A stretch of DNA of 64,000 bases. It comes from Zunongwangia mangrovi (GTDB taxonomy: Bacteria; Bacteroidota; Bacteroidia; Flavobacteriales; Flavobacteriaceae). The stretch is taken from the NCBI RefSeq assembly GCF_900112105.1, contig NZ_FOKV01000001.1:744001-808000 (forward strand), read 5' to 3'. A program made the position numbers and the translations under genes. Positions 35,479-44,803 of this stretch are shown in pieces (the first letter of the stretch is position 1; every line of letters starts with the position of its first letter). The notes beneath the pieces were generated by a model. The model saw only the letters and a program-made list of their open reading frames with translations. It was not told the DNA's origin and did not search any database.

Positions 35479-36927
35479 TTATTTTTTGAATTTTTTGATT
35501 CTGTAAGCTTCACTGTCTTTGTTATAGTAACCGTAAAAAACAGAGTCGTTCCACTCAAAGACATTTTCTCCTGTATCATTATTCTTTAAATGCTTTGTGA
35601 ATTTTTTAATTCTATCAAATACATTGTCCTCTATCTCACCTTGAAGATGTTTAAAATTCTGATCGAAAAGGCATTGAATTCGGACCGATTTTCCTCTGGT
35701 ATACGAAAAATAAGCACCAGCATATAAGTTAAATTGCATAGCAAACCCCATTCCAGCCATACCACCCATGCCAGGCATTCCCATCATCATTGGTCCGCCA
35801 GCCTGTAATTCCAGATGGCTTCCTAATGTAACAATATTTTTATCATCTTTTTGGAAAACCGATACACCAATATTTTCATTATCTATTTTACGTAAGAATT
35901 TGGATGTTTTTTCAAGTTCACGATGTGGAGCAAATAGATCACCTTCTTTATCCTGGATGATAGGTGTGTTTTTGAAATCAATCTCTTCTTCAGCAGTTAA
36001 AATAATGTTTTTAATTACTTTGTTTGAAGTCATGTTTTTTGCTTCAAAATATAATTCATTGCTATTTGCCACAATTTGATAAATATTATCTTTTAGCAGA
36101 AATGAATTACTATGGTAACCTTCAATAGCGTTATATTTTGGTTTTGCGAATTGCCTAATTTCCGTAGTGTAATCATTTAGATCTACAGAGATTACAAAGG
36201 TCTCAAAAATGCTTTTATCTAAACTTAGATTAAAACCTTCGGGTGTTTCATACAATTTATTTGTAGCACTAGCTAATTCTATACTAACAGGAGCTTGATT
36301 GTCAATTTTTTCAATTTCTATACTAGAACTCATTCCTCCATAACTAATTAGCATTTCATGAAGATCTTTGGGTTCAATATCGTCGATTCTATATTTATAG
36401 CCGAGCTCTAGGGTATTTTTTGACTTTTGAATGCCATCGAAAGTATAAATATTTAAATTCGATGAATTTTTTTCTATAGTTAGAATATAAAGTCTGTTAT
36501 CCTTGCTCAGAGCTTCAATATAAGCTTCTTTCTTAAGTTTAAAATCAAATTCAATTTCTTTGGTTTGCTTATTATTAAAATCAAATTGGATAGCTCCAAA
36601 CTCTCTATCGTTCTTATGTTGTAAAAACAAAGTTGTTATATTCTCATTTTGAATGTAACCTATAATTCTATCATACTTCTTTGGTAAGCCATCAGATTGA
36701 AGAGCACTTACAAGTTCAATTTCTTCATTATAGATGTAGGCATTAAAAGTTGTATTGTCATCTATAAATATGGTAAGATTTCCATTATCATTATTTGTAA
36801 CCGTAAAAACCTCCTTAATCGAGCGATGGCTGTCTTTCAAATTATTAGGAAGATCATAATATTGCTGGCTAAAAGAGTTTAGGCAAAGAATAAGAAAAAA
36901 TGCGATAGAAATGTAAAATTGTTTCAC
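35479..36927 (-). CDS. Secreted protein of unknown function with Met/Gly-rich segment
   Basis: I do not recognise this 482-residue protein. A signal peptide (MKQFYISIAFFLILCLNSFSQQ) precedes a long beta-rich region of repeated strand-turn units (NNDNGNLTIFIDD, NRLYILTIEKNSSNLNIYTFD). Near residue 390 comes a methionine/glycine-rich patch (GGPMMMGMPGMGGMAGMGF), then FNLYAGAYFSYTRGKSVRI and a soluble C terminus. The start codon is GTG. A matching promoter lies 27 bases upstream. The first two-thirds may be a beta-propeller. Confidence 0.6.
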   Translation of the reverse strand: MKQFYISIAFFLILCLNSFSQQYYDLPNNLKDSHRSIKEVFTVTNNDNGNLTIFIDDNTTFNAYIYNEEIELVSALQSDGLPKKYDRIIGYIQNENITTLFLQHKNDREFGAIQFDFNNKQTKEIEFDFKLKKEAYIEALSKDNRLYILTIEKNSSNLNIYTFDGIQKSKNTLELGYKYRIDDIEPKDLHEMLISYGGMSSSIEIEKIDNQAPVSIELASATNKLYETPEGFNLSLDKSIFETFVISVDLNDYTTEIRQFAKPKYNAIEGYHSNSFLLKDNIYQIVANSNELYFEAKNMTSNKVIKNIILTAEEEIDFKNTPIIQDKEGDLFAPHRELEKTSKFLRKIDNENIGVSVFQKDDKNIVTLGSHLELQAGGPMMMGMPGMGGMAGMGFAMQFNLYAGAYFSYTRGKSVRIQCLFDQNFKHLQGEIEDNVFDRIKKFTKHLKNNDTGENVFEWNDSVFYGYYNKDSEAYRIKKFKK

Positions 36928-36953
36928 GTTTGGATCTAAAAAATTAGAGATTG

Positions 36954-36983
36954 CAAATATATTCTTTCAAAGCAAGAATGCAA
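36954..36983 (-). promoter_or_regulatory. Promoter of the 482-residue secreted protein
   Basis: On the minus strand, TTG (36983-36981), a 19-base spacer and TATATTTG (36961-36954) match the Bacteroidota promoter. Transcription should start about 20 bases before the GTG start codon. Confidence 0.65.
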
Positions 36984-36993
36984 CTAAAAAAAC

Positions 36994-37027
36994 AAACCCG
37001 GCTGAAAAATTATCCTTAGCCGGGTTT
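36994..37027 (-). terminator. Terminator after metG
   Basis: AAACCCGGCT pairs with AGCCGGGTTT around a 14-base loop. It lies 24 bases past the metG stop. Part of the hairpin overlaps the region upstream of the next promoter. Confidence 0.85.
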
Positions 37028-37050
37028 TATAAATTTATATTATGTATTGC

Positions 37051-39138
37051 CTAATTTATCGTAGCACCATCGGTAACGCCATCTTCATCTGGATTTACAA
37101 ATACCAGTTTGCCTTCAGCATTTTCAGTAAGTAAGATCATTCCTTCACTTTCTACCCCACGTAATTTTCTTGGAGCAAGATTCGCTAAAACGGTCACCTT
37201 TTTTCCAATTAATTCTTCGGCTTTAAAATGCTCTGCGATACCAGAAACGATAGTTCGTTTATCCAATCCTGTATCTACTTTTAAAACCATTAGTTTTTTG
37301 GTTTTAGGCATTTTATTGGCTTCAATAATGGTTCCTACACGAAGATCCATTTTGGTGAAATCTTCAAAAATAGCAGTTTCTTTTTGTGGTTCTACACTTT
37401 CATCAGCTTTAGCATTCGCTGCTTTAGAGGCTTCCAATTTCTGAAGTTGTAATTCGATCTTTTCATCTTCAATTTTAGCGAAAAGTAACTCGGCTTTACC
37501 AATTATGTGGCCTGCAGGTAAAAGGGCTTCACGAGTGGTAATCTTATCCCACTGTGAAAGTTCACCTTCATTTAGATTTCTTTCTTCTGCGCTAAACTTT
37601 AAAATCTCTTTTAGTTTATTAGAAGTAAAAGGTAAGAATGGTTCACTAAGTGTAGCCAGGGCCGATGCGATTTGTAGTGCCACATACATAATTGTTTTAG
37701 TACGCTCTTCATCGGTTTTTACCAATTTCCACGGCTCTGCATCAGCCAGATATTTATTTCCTAAACGAGCAAGATTCATTAATTCGCCTTGTGCTTCTCT
37801 AAATCTATATTTTTCGATAGAACTGGCAATTACTGCCGGGTAAGCTTTTAAAGCGGCAATAGTTTCTTCATCTACAGTAGAATACTCTCCCGGAGTAGGA
37901 ACTTCACCATTGTAGTATTTATTGGTTAAAACCACCACACGGTTAATAAAGTTTCCAAAAATAGCTACAAGTTCGTTGTTATTTCTAGCCTGATAATCTT
38001 TCCAGGTAAAGTCGTTGTCTTTAGCCTCTGGTGCATTTGCCGTTAATGCGTAACGCAAAACATCCTGCTGGCCAGGGAAGTCTTCTAAATATTCATGCAG
38101 CCAAACTGCCCAGTTTTTAGAAGTCGATAATTTTTTACCTTCCAAATTTAAAAACTCGTTCGCAGGCACGTTTTCTGGTAAAATATAATCGCCGTGCGCT
38201 TTAAGCATCACAGGGAAAATAATACAGTGAAAAACGATATTATCTTTCCCAATAAAATGTACCAATTTGGTGTCTTTATCTTTCCAGTATGGTTCCCAGT
38301 CTTTTCCTTCGCGCTCTGCCCATTCTTTAGTTGAAGAAATGTAGCCAATTGGCGCATCAAACCAAACGTAAAGTACTTTACCTTCGCCACCGTCAACCGG
38401 AACTGGTATTCCCCAGTCAAGATCTCGGGTTACAGCTCTGGCACGTAAACCATCATCGATCCAGGATTTTACCTGTCCGTATACATTTGGTTTCCAATCA
38501 GATTTATGACCTTCAAGAATCCATTCTTTTAACCAGTCTTCATATTGATCTAAAGGTAAAAACCAGTGTTTTGTTTCTTTTAAAGTCGGTGTAGCACCGG
38601 TTATCGCCGATTTTGGATTGATAAGATCTGTGGCATTTAGCGAAGTTCCGCAGCTTTCACATTGGTCGCCATAAGCTTCCTCGTTACCGCATTTTGGGCA
38701 GGTACCCGTTACAAAACGATCGGCAAGAAATTGTTTTGCTTCAGCATCATAAAGTTGCTCTGTAGTTTCTTCAATAAACTTACCATCTTCATAAAGTTTT
38801 TTGAAGAATGCTGAAGCCGTTTTATGATGAATTTCAGCTGAAGTTCTCGAATAATTATCAAAAGAAATTCCGAAGTTATTAAACGAATCTTTAATGATTC
38901 CGTCGTATTTATCTACAATATCCTGCGGAGTAACTCCTTCTTTTTTCGCCTTAATGGTAATAGGCACACCGTGCTCGTCGCTACCGCAAACAAAAGCCAC
39001 ATCGTGCCCCTGCATTCTTAAAAATCGAGAATAGATATCTGCCGGAACGTAAACTCCCGATAGATGCCCAATATGTATTGGCCCATTAGTGTAAGGCAAA
39101 GCTGCCGTAATTGTATATCTTTTTGGCGTGTTACTCAT
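37051..39138 (-). CDS. metG: Methionyl-tRNA synthetase with C-terminal tRNA-binding domain
   Basis: The 695-residue class I aminoacyl-tRNA synthetase charges tRNA-Met. The HIGH-type motif is HIGHLSG (22-28) after ALPYTNGP, the KMSKS equivalent is KLSTS (336-340), and the zinc knuckle is C147-x2-C150 and C160-x2-C163 (CPKC, CESC). The last 105 residues form an EMAP-type tRNA-binding OB domain ([27 protein letters not shown]). The knuckle and the C-terminal domain match the long E. coli-like form. It is transcribed alone, with a terminator after the stop. Confidence 0.97.
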   Translation of the reverse strand: MSNTPKRYTITAALPYTNGPIHIGHLSGVYVPADIYSRFLRMQGHDVAFVCGSDEHGVPITIKAKKEGVTPQDIVDKYDGIIKDSFNNFGISFDNYSRTSAEIHHKTASAFFKKLYEDGKFIEETTEQLYDAEAKQFLADRFVTGTCPKCGNEEAYGDQCESCGTSLNATDLINPKSAITGATPTLKETKHWFLPLDQYEDWLKEWILEGHKSDWKPNVYGQVKSWIDDGLRARAVTRDLDWGIPVPVDGGEGKVLYVWFDAPIGYISSTKEWAEREGKDWEPYWKDKDTKLVHFIGKDNIVFHCIIFPVMLKAHGDYILPENVPANEFLNLEGKKLSTSKNWAVWLHEYLEDFPGQQDVLRYALTANAPEAKDNDFTWKDYQARNNNELVAIFGNFINRVVVLTNKYYNGEVPTPGEYSTVDEETIAALKAYPAVIASSIEKYRFREAQGELMNLARLGNKYLADAEPWKLVKTDEERTKTIMYVALQIASALATLSEPFLPFTSNKLKEILKFSAEERNLNEGELSQWDKITTREALLPAGHIIGKAELLFAKIEDEKIELQLQKLEASKAANAKADESVEPQKETAIFEDFTKMDLRVGTIIEANKMPKTKKLMVLKVDTGLDKRTIVSGIAEHFKAEELIGKKVTVLANLAPRKLRGVESEGMILLTENAEGKLVFVNPDEDGVTDGATIN

Positions 39139-39539
39139 TTTCTGTTCTAACTTTTACTCGATAATCGAGATTATATGCTTCGAGACATCGCTCGAAATAA
39201 AAATAATTTTCTAATATGTACCTCACGAACTTGCCCTGAGGTAGTTTACCCGGTTGCCCGAGATTTGATTAATCGTCCCCATTTTCATGAGGTTAATATT
39301 ATATAAAATTCATCCTCATTTTTATAGGGACAAATTTTAGAGGCGTAAAGGTAAGCAACTGCGTTATAATACGCGTTAAATTCTTGCAAAACACCGTGTC
39401 GCCTTTCAATTTGTTTCTAATTTAGTATCTCGATATTGTACGAAAATCGATGTGATTTTTTAAAAATTTCTGAAACTAATCATTTGAATTTAAATCGTAC
39501 TTTAATCGGACAGCAAATTTCAGTAAAAACTAACCAAAA
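39139..39539. repeat. 401-base gene-free region with GAGG-type repeat copy 3 at 39178-39250
   Basis: Copy 3 is the most diverged of its family: GCTTCGAGACATCGCTCG, AAATAAAAATAATTTTC, then CCTCACGAACTTGCCCTG and AGGTAGTTTACC. The palindrome CTCGATAATCGAG is at about 39157-39169. The remainder (39260-39539) is AT-rich spacer with no reading frame and no riboswitch or T-box pattern that I can see, although it must hold the divergent promoters of metG and the 39540 lipoprotein gene. Confidence 0.6.
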
Positions 39540-40109
39540 ATGAAAAAACTACTTTTATTATTCGTAAGTATAAGTCTTGTGGCTTGCGGCGGAAGTAAAA
39601 AAGCGGTAAAAAGCGATAAATATACGATCGAATCTCTTCAGAATAAGAACTATGAGCAGATTTTGGGGATGTACAGCGATGCCAATCCTAAAAATGGTAG
39701 CGAAATGATGGAAGAAGGAACGGTAGAACGTCCTTATACAATTTTGTATCCCGGAACTGAAGATGAAATTTTGATCACCTGGAAAAATGAGTCTAAAACA
39801 TCGATTTTCGATATTAGTTATTCTGAAAATGGAAAATGGAGTTCGGCAAAAGGAATCAAAATAGGAACTACTTACGACGAGCTAACCAGGATTAACGGAA
39901 AAGAGGTAAAATTCTACGGATTTGGCTGGGATTATAGTGGTGCTGTAGATTGGAACGGCGGAAAGCTAGAAGATTCAAACATCCGTGTGTTTTTAAACCC
40001 TCAAGGCAAAGTAGCCGGTAAATTTTATGGAGACCGAATGATCGATGCGACGCCTGAAGAGATTGAAGCCTTAAATCTAAAGGTTTCGACGATCATGTAT
40101 CGCGATTAG
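39540..40109 (+). CDS. Lipoprotein of unknown function
   Basis: The 189-residue lipoprotein has the signal MKKLLLLFVSISLVAC with lipobox C16, followed by GGSKKAVKS. The mature part contains IKIGTTYDELTRINGKEV, a beta-alpha motif resembling the SmpA/BamE-type recurrent fold in which a small protein senses or chaperones. A KFYGFGWDYSGAVDW block follows. No function is assigned. It is probably in the periplasm-facing membrane leaflet. REP sequences follow its stop. Confidence 0.62.
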   Translation: MKKLLLLFVSISLVACGGSKKAVKSDKYTIESLQNKNYEQILGMYSDANPKNGSEMMEEGTVERPYTILYPGTEDEILITWKNESKTSIFDISYSENGKWSSAKGIKIGTTYDELTRINGKEVKFYGFGWDYSGAVDWNGGKLEDSNIRVFLNPQGKVAGKFYGDRMIDATPEEIEALNLKVSTIMYRD

Positions 40110-40179
40110 GCTTCTGGATGCTTTTATTAATTGAGAAATACCTTTTTAGCCTCTATGATTGCTGAAAATGAAGTAGCAT

Positions 40180-40290
40180 AGTCACCCTGAATCTGCTTTC
40201 TAAGCAGATGGGCTTAAATCAGAGTCTTATGTTTTAAATTTAACACAAATCCAGATGAGATTCCGGATCGCTGTCCGGAATGACATCTTA
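40180..40290. repeat. Pair of REP-type repeats
   Basis: GTCACCCTGAATCTGCTTTC and TAAGCAGATGGG form one unit with AATCAGAGTC. A second reads CAGATGAGATTCCGGATCGC and TGTCCGGAATGACAT, in the opposite orientation to the minimal REP at 22570. They lie between two plus-strand genes. Confidence 0.68.
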
Positions 40291-40337
40291 TTACGTAAAT
40301 TATTGAAGAATAAACTTCTTATAAAACTTTAAAAACT

Positions 40338-40697
40338 ATGGCTGGTCATAACGAACTTGGTAAAAAAGGGGAGGGACTGGCTATTGCTTTTTTAGAAGAG
40401 AACGGTTATAAGATTTTGGAAAAAAATTATCGATTTCAGAAAGCTGAAGTCGATATTATCGCTTTTAAAGATGAAATTTTAGTAGGTGTAGAGGTAAAGA
40501 CTAGAAGTACGGCGCATTTTGGGAATCCGCAGGAATTTGTAAAATCTGGGCAAATTCAGCGATTGGTTATGGTGATGAATCGCTATGCTGAGCTAAAAAA
40601 TATTGATGCTGAAATTAGATTTGATATCGTTGCCATTGTCAAAAATGCTTCTGGCACTAAAATCGAACTTATTGAAGATGCTTTTTTTTATTTTTGA
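40338..40697 (+). CDS. YraN/UPF0102 family nuclease-like protein
   Basis: The 119-residue protein fits the UPF0102 length and motifs: LGKKGEGLAIAFLEENGY, then E37-V-D39 (AEVDIIAF) and E52-V-K54 (VEVKTRS), the acidic/lysine residues of a PD-(D/E)XK-type nuclease core. Members are widely conserved, often near ribonuclease HII in other bacteria, and poorly characterised. A nucleic-acid-related activity is inferred only. It is cytoplasmic and followed by no clear terminator. Confidence 0.82.
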   Translation: MAGHNELGKKGEGLAIAFLEENGYKILEKNYRFQKAEVDIIAFKDEILVGVEVKTRSTAHFGNPQEFVKSGQIQRLVMVMNRYAELKNIDAEIRFDIVAIVKNASGTKIELIEDAFFYF

Positions 40698-40799
40698 TCT
40701 ACTCAATAATTAAGATCAAATGTCCCTTTCCTTTTATTCTTCGGGAGGACTCCAGTATAGATTTTATTTTAATAAATGTTTAGTGATACCTCTCTAAGG

Positions 40800-41240
40800 T
40801 TACTCCTGAATTTTTACAAATTCAAAATCTACATCAAATTCACTTGTAGAAACATTCGCTTTTAAAGTGTCATTCTCAAGTTTGTAAATGATCTTTTTTG
40901 GAAATTCATTCGTGTCATTTTCAGCAATAAAATATTCAGGTTTTAATTCTGAAAGCACAAATGGAGTAGGATCTTCGTTTACTCCGGTAACTTCAAGCGT
41001 CCAAAGATCGTTTTCTTTATAAAGTCTTAGATCTTCCTGAAAAATGGTATCGTTTTCTAGCATTGTATAGCCAAAACCAGCATATTCTTTCTTATTTTTT
41101 TGCCAGCTTTCGAAGGTTTTGAACTCTTTTTCAGCATTCACACGTTTCCAATCGCCCACTAGCCAATCAAAATCTTCTGCTTTGTTGGTGCAGGAAAATA
41201 AAAATAAAAGGCTACAAATACCTAAAAAGAAACGTTTCAT
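40800..41240 (-). CDS. Lipoprotein, DUF6265-like
   Basis: The 146-residue lipoprotein (MKRFFLGICSLLFLFSC, C17) has the mature sequence FDWLVGDWKRVNAEKEFKTF with SWQKNKKEYAGFGY, the beta-barrel opening characteristic of DUF6265. IFQEDLRLYKEND and YKLENDTLKANV follow the typical strand order. The family is of unknown function. It lies 91 bases upstream of the M13 peptidase gene's end and is transcribed in the same direction, but a terminator intervenes. Confidence 0.65.
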   Translation of the reverse strand: MKRFFLGICSLLFLFSCTNKAEDFDWLVGDWKRVNAEKEFKTFESWQKNKKEYAGFGYTMLENDTIFQEDLRLYKENDLWTLEVTGVNEDPTPFVLSELKPEYFIAENDTNEFPKKIIYKLENDTLKANVSTSEFDVDFEFVKIQE

Positions 41241-41284
41241 AAGCTGCTTTAAATTAGATCGTGAAATTAAACAATTTAAATAAA

Positions 41285-41312
41285 AAAAGCCTGAAGATAT
41301 CTTCAGGCTTTT
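41285..41312 (-). terminator. Perfect-palindrome terminator after the M13 peptidase gene
   Basis: AAAAGCCTGAAGAT is immediately followed by its exact complement ATCTTCAGGCTTTT: a 28-base perfect palindrome whose central bases form the hairpin loop. It lies 19 bases beyond the stop at 41331. Confidence 0.85.
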
Positions 41313-41330
41313 GCTTAAAATTATAAGTTC

Positions 41331-43397
41331 TTACCAGATTTTTACACGATTCTCTGGTGCTACATACATCGAATCTCCTTCTTTAATATCAAATGCTTCG
41401 TAAAAGGCATCGATATTTTGTAGTGGAACGTAAGCTCTGTACATTCCTGGAGAGTGAGGATCTGTCTTAATTCGGCTTTTTAAAGCTTCATCGCGCATTT
41501 TAGTACGCCAAACAGTAGCCCATGATAAGAAGAAACGTTGCTCTGGAGTAAATCCATCGATCTTTCCTGGGTCACCATGTTCTTCTAAGTGCATTTGTAA
41601 ACCATCGTAGGCAGCGTTTACACCACCAAGGTCACCAATATTTTCACCTAAGGTAAATTCACCATTAATAAAAGTACTGTCTAAAACTTCGATAGCGCTG
41701 TATTGATCTGCAAGATCCTGCCCAAGGCCTTCAAACTGAGAAAGATCTTCATCAGTCCACCAGTTGTTAAGGTTACCTTCAGCATCAAAACGAGCACCGC
41801 TATCATCGAATCCATGAGAAATTTCGTGGCCAATTACCGCTCCAATTCCGCCATAGTTTACTGCAGCATCTGCTTTGTAATCGTAGAAAGGAGGTTGTAG
41901 GATTGCAGCCGGGAACACGATCTCATTATAACTTGGGTTATAGTAAGCGTTAACCGTTTGTGGAGACATATACCATTCAGATTTATCTACAGGCTCACCT
42001 AATTTTGCAATATTTTCAGCAGTTCTCCATTCACGCGCATTCATTACGTTTTGGAAGTAAGAACCTTCCTCAGATCCTGTAATTTCTAAATCACCGTAAT
42101 CTTCCCATTCATCTGGATATCCAACCTTAATAGTGGTAGTTCCTAGTTTTTCGATGGCTTTTTTCTTGGTGTCTTCGCTCATCCAGCTAAGATTATTGAT
42201 GCGCTTTTCGTAAGCTTTAATTACGTTTGCGATCATCTCCTGTGCTTTTTCTTTCGCTTCTGCCGGGAAGTGCTTTTCAACATAAAGTTTTCCTAAAGCT
42301 TCACCTACCATACCGTTTACAGTAACTAAAGCTCTTTCGTCTCTAGGACGTTGCTCTTTAGCTCCTCTAAGTGTCTTGCTATAAAAATCCCAGTTGGCAG
42401 TTTCGATCTCTGTAGAAAGCATTCCTGCAGCAGCATCAAAACTTGTCCATTTTAAATAAGCTTTCCAGGTATCTACATCATTTTCAGCTAAAAGATCCTG
42501 CATAGCTTTAATGTATTTTGGCTGGGATACGATAATAGTATCTAATTTACCTGCTCCAATTTCTTCGAAATAACTATCCCAATTAATTGCTGGTACCATT
42601 TCCTGTAGTTCTGCAACCGTCATAGGATTATAAGTTTTACGTGCATCACGACGCTCTACTTTATCCAATCTTGGCTCTGCAAGTTTCGTTTCGAATTCCA
42701 CTACAGTTTTGGCAAACTCTTTCGCATCTTCTTCAGAGTAGTCTAAAAATTGCATCATACGAGCGATATGTGCTTCGTATTTTTGCTTTTTCTCTTTAGA
42801 GTCAGAATCTTCTGCAACATAATAGTCACGATCTGGTAAACCTAAGCTACCAGGATAAAGATATGCTGCATTTTGGCTACTGTTCTTAGCATCTGCACGA
42901 ACTCCAAAAGAAAAGAAACCGCGACCACCATATTTAGAAGCTTCAGTTAGGTAAGTCTGTAGATCTTCTTTATTAGAAATTTTATCTACTTTTTCTAAGT
43001 ATGGTAAAACCGGTTGTACACCTTGCTCGTTACGAGCAACCGTGTCCATAATAGTTTTATAAAGATTTACCGCTTTAGCCTGATCGCTGCTGGCATCAAG
43101 GTTCTCGTCATTAGAGGCTTCATCTAATAAGGCCAGAGCATCATTATCTGTATTTTCACGAAGTTCGTTAAAGCTACCCCATGTTGTCTGGTCGCTAGGA
43201 ATTTCGGTTTCGTCTAACCAGGCTCCGTTAACATAGCGAAAGAAATTGCTTTTAGGGCTGGAAGTTGTATCCATATAAGCCAGGTTGATACCGTGGATCT
43301 CTTCTTGTTCAGATTCGGAAGATTTATCCTTGTCCTGGCAGCCAATTAATGTGGCGCCAATTAGGGATAAACAAACCGCATTAGTAATTTTTTTCAT
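41331..43397 (-). CDS. M13 (neprilysin-like) family zinc metallopeptidase, lipoprotein
   Basis: The 688-residue lipoprotein (MKKITNAVCLSLIGATLIGC, C20) has the gluzincin active site H524-E525-x2-H528 (GHEISHGFDD) with the third zinc ligand E585 (GENIGDLGG). NAYYNPSYNEIVFPA is the substrate-binding NAYY motif of the family, and the C terminus is ENRVKIW. M13 enzymes cut oligopeptides outside the cytoplasm, and PepO-like members are known in Bacteroidota. The mature N terminus is acidic and serine-rich. A terminator follows the gene. Confidence 0.9.
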   Translation of the reverse strand: MKKITNAVCLSLIGATLIGCQDKDKSSESEQEEIHGINLAYMDTTSSPKSNFFRYVNGAWLDETEIPSDQTTWGSFNELRENTDNDALALLDEASNDENLDASSDQAKAVNLYKTIMDTVARNEQGVQPVLPYLEKVDKISNKEDLQTYLTEASKYGGRGFFSFGVRADAKNSSQNAAYLYPGSLGLPDRDYYVAEDSDSKEKKQKYEAHIARMMQFLDYSEEDAKEFAKTVVEFETKLAEPRLDKVERRDARKTYNPMTVAELQEMVPAINWDSYFEEIGAGKLDTIIVSQPKYIKAMQDLLAENDVDTWKAYLKWTSFDAAAGMLSTEIETANWDFYSKTLRGAKEQRPRDERALVTVNGMVGEALGKLYVEKHFPAEAKEKAQEMIANVIKAYEKRINNLSWMSEDTKKKAIEKLGTTTIKVGYPDEWEDYGDLEITGSEEGSYFQNVMNAREWRTAENIAKLGEPVDKSEWYMSPQTVNAYYNPSYNEIVFPAAILQPPFYDYKADAAVNYGGIGAVIGHEISHGFDDSGARFDAEGNLNNWWTDEDLSQFEGLGQDLADQYSAIEVLDSTFINGEFTLGENIGDLGGVNAAYDGLQMHLEEHGDPGKIDGFTPEQRFFLSWATVWRTKMRDEALKSRIKTDPHSPGMYRAYVPLQNIDAFYEAFDIKEGDSMYVAPENRVKIW

Positions 43398-43483
43398 TTG
43401 AATGTTGATGTGTTTGTATAATTGTTGCTAATGTAATAAAACAGACGCATTTTTAAGATAAATGTTACAATATGTAAGCGTTT

Positions 43484-44008
43484 CTAATTTTGCGCTTCAA
43501 GTTTTTGCAACATTTTAGTATCAAAATCTTTCTTGATCCTGGTGATCTCTGCAACATTATTGTTAGGTATTTCGATAGAAAGAACGTAATGTGATATTTT
43601 CCAATCACCGTCGATGTATTGCATCACTCCAGAACCTCTGCAAATACCCATATGTGTATCTAAAAGTTCATCAAACCAGGCGATTCCTTTTTTATTTGCG
43701 ATGTAAATATTTCTTTCTACGGAAGTAAAATCCCAGGCTCTTCCTTTATCGAAATGAGGTTTTGCGTAGGCTTTAAATTCTTCTAATTGCCAATTTTCAG
43801 TAGCATCGGTGCCAATAAAAACGGCATCTTCGCTCATTAAACTAAAATAATCTTCAAAATTTGCCTCTCCGGCAGCTTGATGCCAGGCATCTATTATTTT
43901 TGAAATGTCGTTTTTAGCCTGTTTGGTATTGGATTGGTAGGGCATGGTTTGAGAAAATCCAGCCCAGCTGAAAAGGATCAGAATAAGTGAAAGTAATCGA
44001 TTTTTCAT
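43484..44008 (-). CDS. Secreted SnoaL-like/NTF2-fold protein
   Basis: The 174-residue protein has a signal peptide (MKNRLLSLILILFSWAGFSQ). The mature part is a compact NTF2-like domain: IIDAWHQAAGEANFEDYFSLM, SEDAVFIGTDATENW, and a closing strand GSGVMQYIDGDWKISHYVLS. It resembles the SnoaL-like_3 subgroup, for which no enzymatic role is established. The pocket residues are not diagnostic. It is predicted to be periplasmic. The neighbouring minus-strand genes are over 60 bases apart. Confidence 0.7.
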   Translation of the reverse strand: MKNRLLSLILILFSWAGFSQTMPYQSNTKQAKNDISKIIDAWHQAAGEANFEDYFSLMSEDAVFIGTDATENWQLEEFKAYAKPHFDKGRAWDFTSVERNIYIANKKGIAWFDELLDTHMGICRGSGVMQYIDGDWKISHYVLSIEIPNNNVAEITRIKKDFDTKMLQKLEAQN

Positions 44009-44072
44009 GAGAGTTATTTTTGCTGAAGATACAACAAATCTCTCACTAGGAATTCTTATTAATCGTGCTCTA

Positions 44073-44648
44073 CTATCTATTTATAGCCTCCAGGCTATCC
44101 CTCTTTTGTTCCTGTCTTAAACGGTTCTCTTCAACAAGTCGGTCTAATTCAGCTTCAAAATCTTCGATACTCTCGATAAATAATTCATTCAGCTGAATGT
44201 TAAGATTGTTGAAATCCTGAGGGATTTCTTTTGTGATCCTTTTAATTTCTTCAGGATCTATGTTTTGTAAGTGTGCTTGTTGTTCTAGTATTTTAGCTTT
44301 GGTAGTAAGCACTCTTAAACGAGATTCTACGGGTTTAGATTCTAAAGAATCTGGTAAGGAGCTTTGCAAACTCTCCATAAGTTGTGCAATAGCTGAAGAG
44401 TTATCAATAAGTTTATTTACAGAAGTAGTGTTTAGTTCTTTTACCTCGTTATGTAACACAACGTAGGCCGCCCATTTAGCGGCATATTTTTTTGCTGAAG
44501 CTTCTAAGGGCAAAATAGCTGTTTGCACGGTAAATTCTTTGATGAAAGCTTCCGTTTCTCTAGGTTTTGTTTTGGTTTTGTCTTTTTCTGAATCCTGAAC
44601 GCAGGAAGCCAAAACCATCAATAGTATTCCAAAAATTACTCGTTTCAT
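44073..44648 (-). CDS. Coiled-coil lipoprotein of unknown function
   Basis: Starting at the ATG at 44648, the 191-residue protein has a lipoprotein signal (MKRVIFGILLMVLASC, C16). The upstream ATG at 44669 adds MYNQYLI and is less typical. The mature part is almost wholly alpha-helical and charged, with a C-terminal coiled coil (FEAELDRLVEENRLRQEQ). A -7 box (TACATTTG, 44674-44667 on the minus strand) fits the later start, although it leaves only about 19 bases of leader. No function can be given. Confidence 0.6.
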   Translation of the reverse strand: MKRVIFGILLMVLASCVQDSEKDKTKTKPRETEAFIKEFTVQTAILPLEASAKKYAAKWAAYVVLHNEVKELNTTSVNKLIDNSSAIAQLMESLQSSLPDSLESKPVESRLRVLTTKAKILEQQAHLQNIDPEEIKRITKEIPQDFNNLNIQLNELFIESIEDFEAELDRLVEENRLRQEQKRDSLEAINR

Positions 44649-44666
44649 TATCAAATATTGATTGTA

Positions 44667-44674
44667 CAAATGTA
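44667..44674 (-). promoter_or_regulatory. -7 box of the coiled-coil lipoprotein gene
   Basis: CAAATGTA on the plus strand is TACATTTG on the minus strand, 19 bases before the preferred ATG. It lies inside the upstream-extended reading of the gene, which also supports the shorter start. Confidence 0.45.
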
Positions 44675-44777
44675 AATCATTATAATACCATGGCCATATA
44701 ATTTCTTTATTCTTAAATATAATATAATTTTTGAGTTAGATTAATCGTTTTAGCAAATTATATTCGCAATTAATGAA

Positions 44778-44785
44778 TATATTTG
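44778..44785 (+). promoter_or_regulatory. -7 box of the threonine dehydrogenase gene
   Basis: TATATTTG is an exact TAnnTTTG match 18 bases before the ATG at 44804. The alternative TTG start at 44783 lies within this box, which rules that start out. Confidence 0.6.
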
Positions 44786-44803
44786 CCAAAAATTTTTAAG
44801 CGT

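Noticed and set aside
39139-39539. Possible T-box or SAM riboswitch upstream of metG
   Set aside because: No specifier/T-box sequence or SAM-aptamer stem pattern could be found; only a repeat and AT-rich sequence are present.
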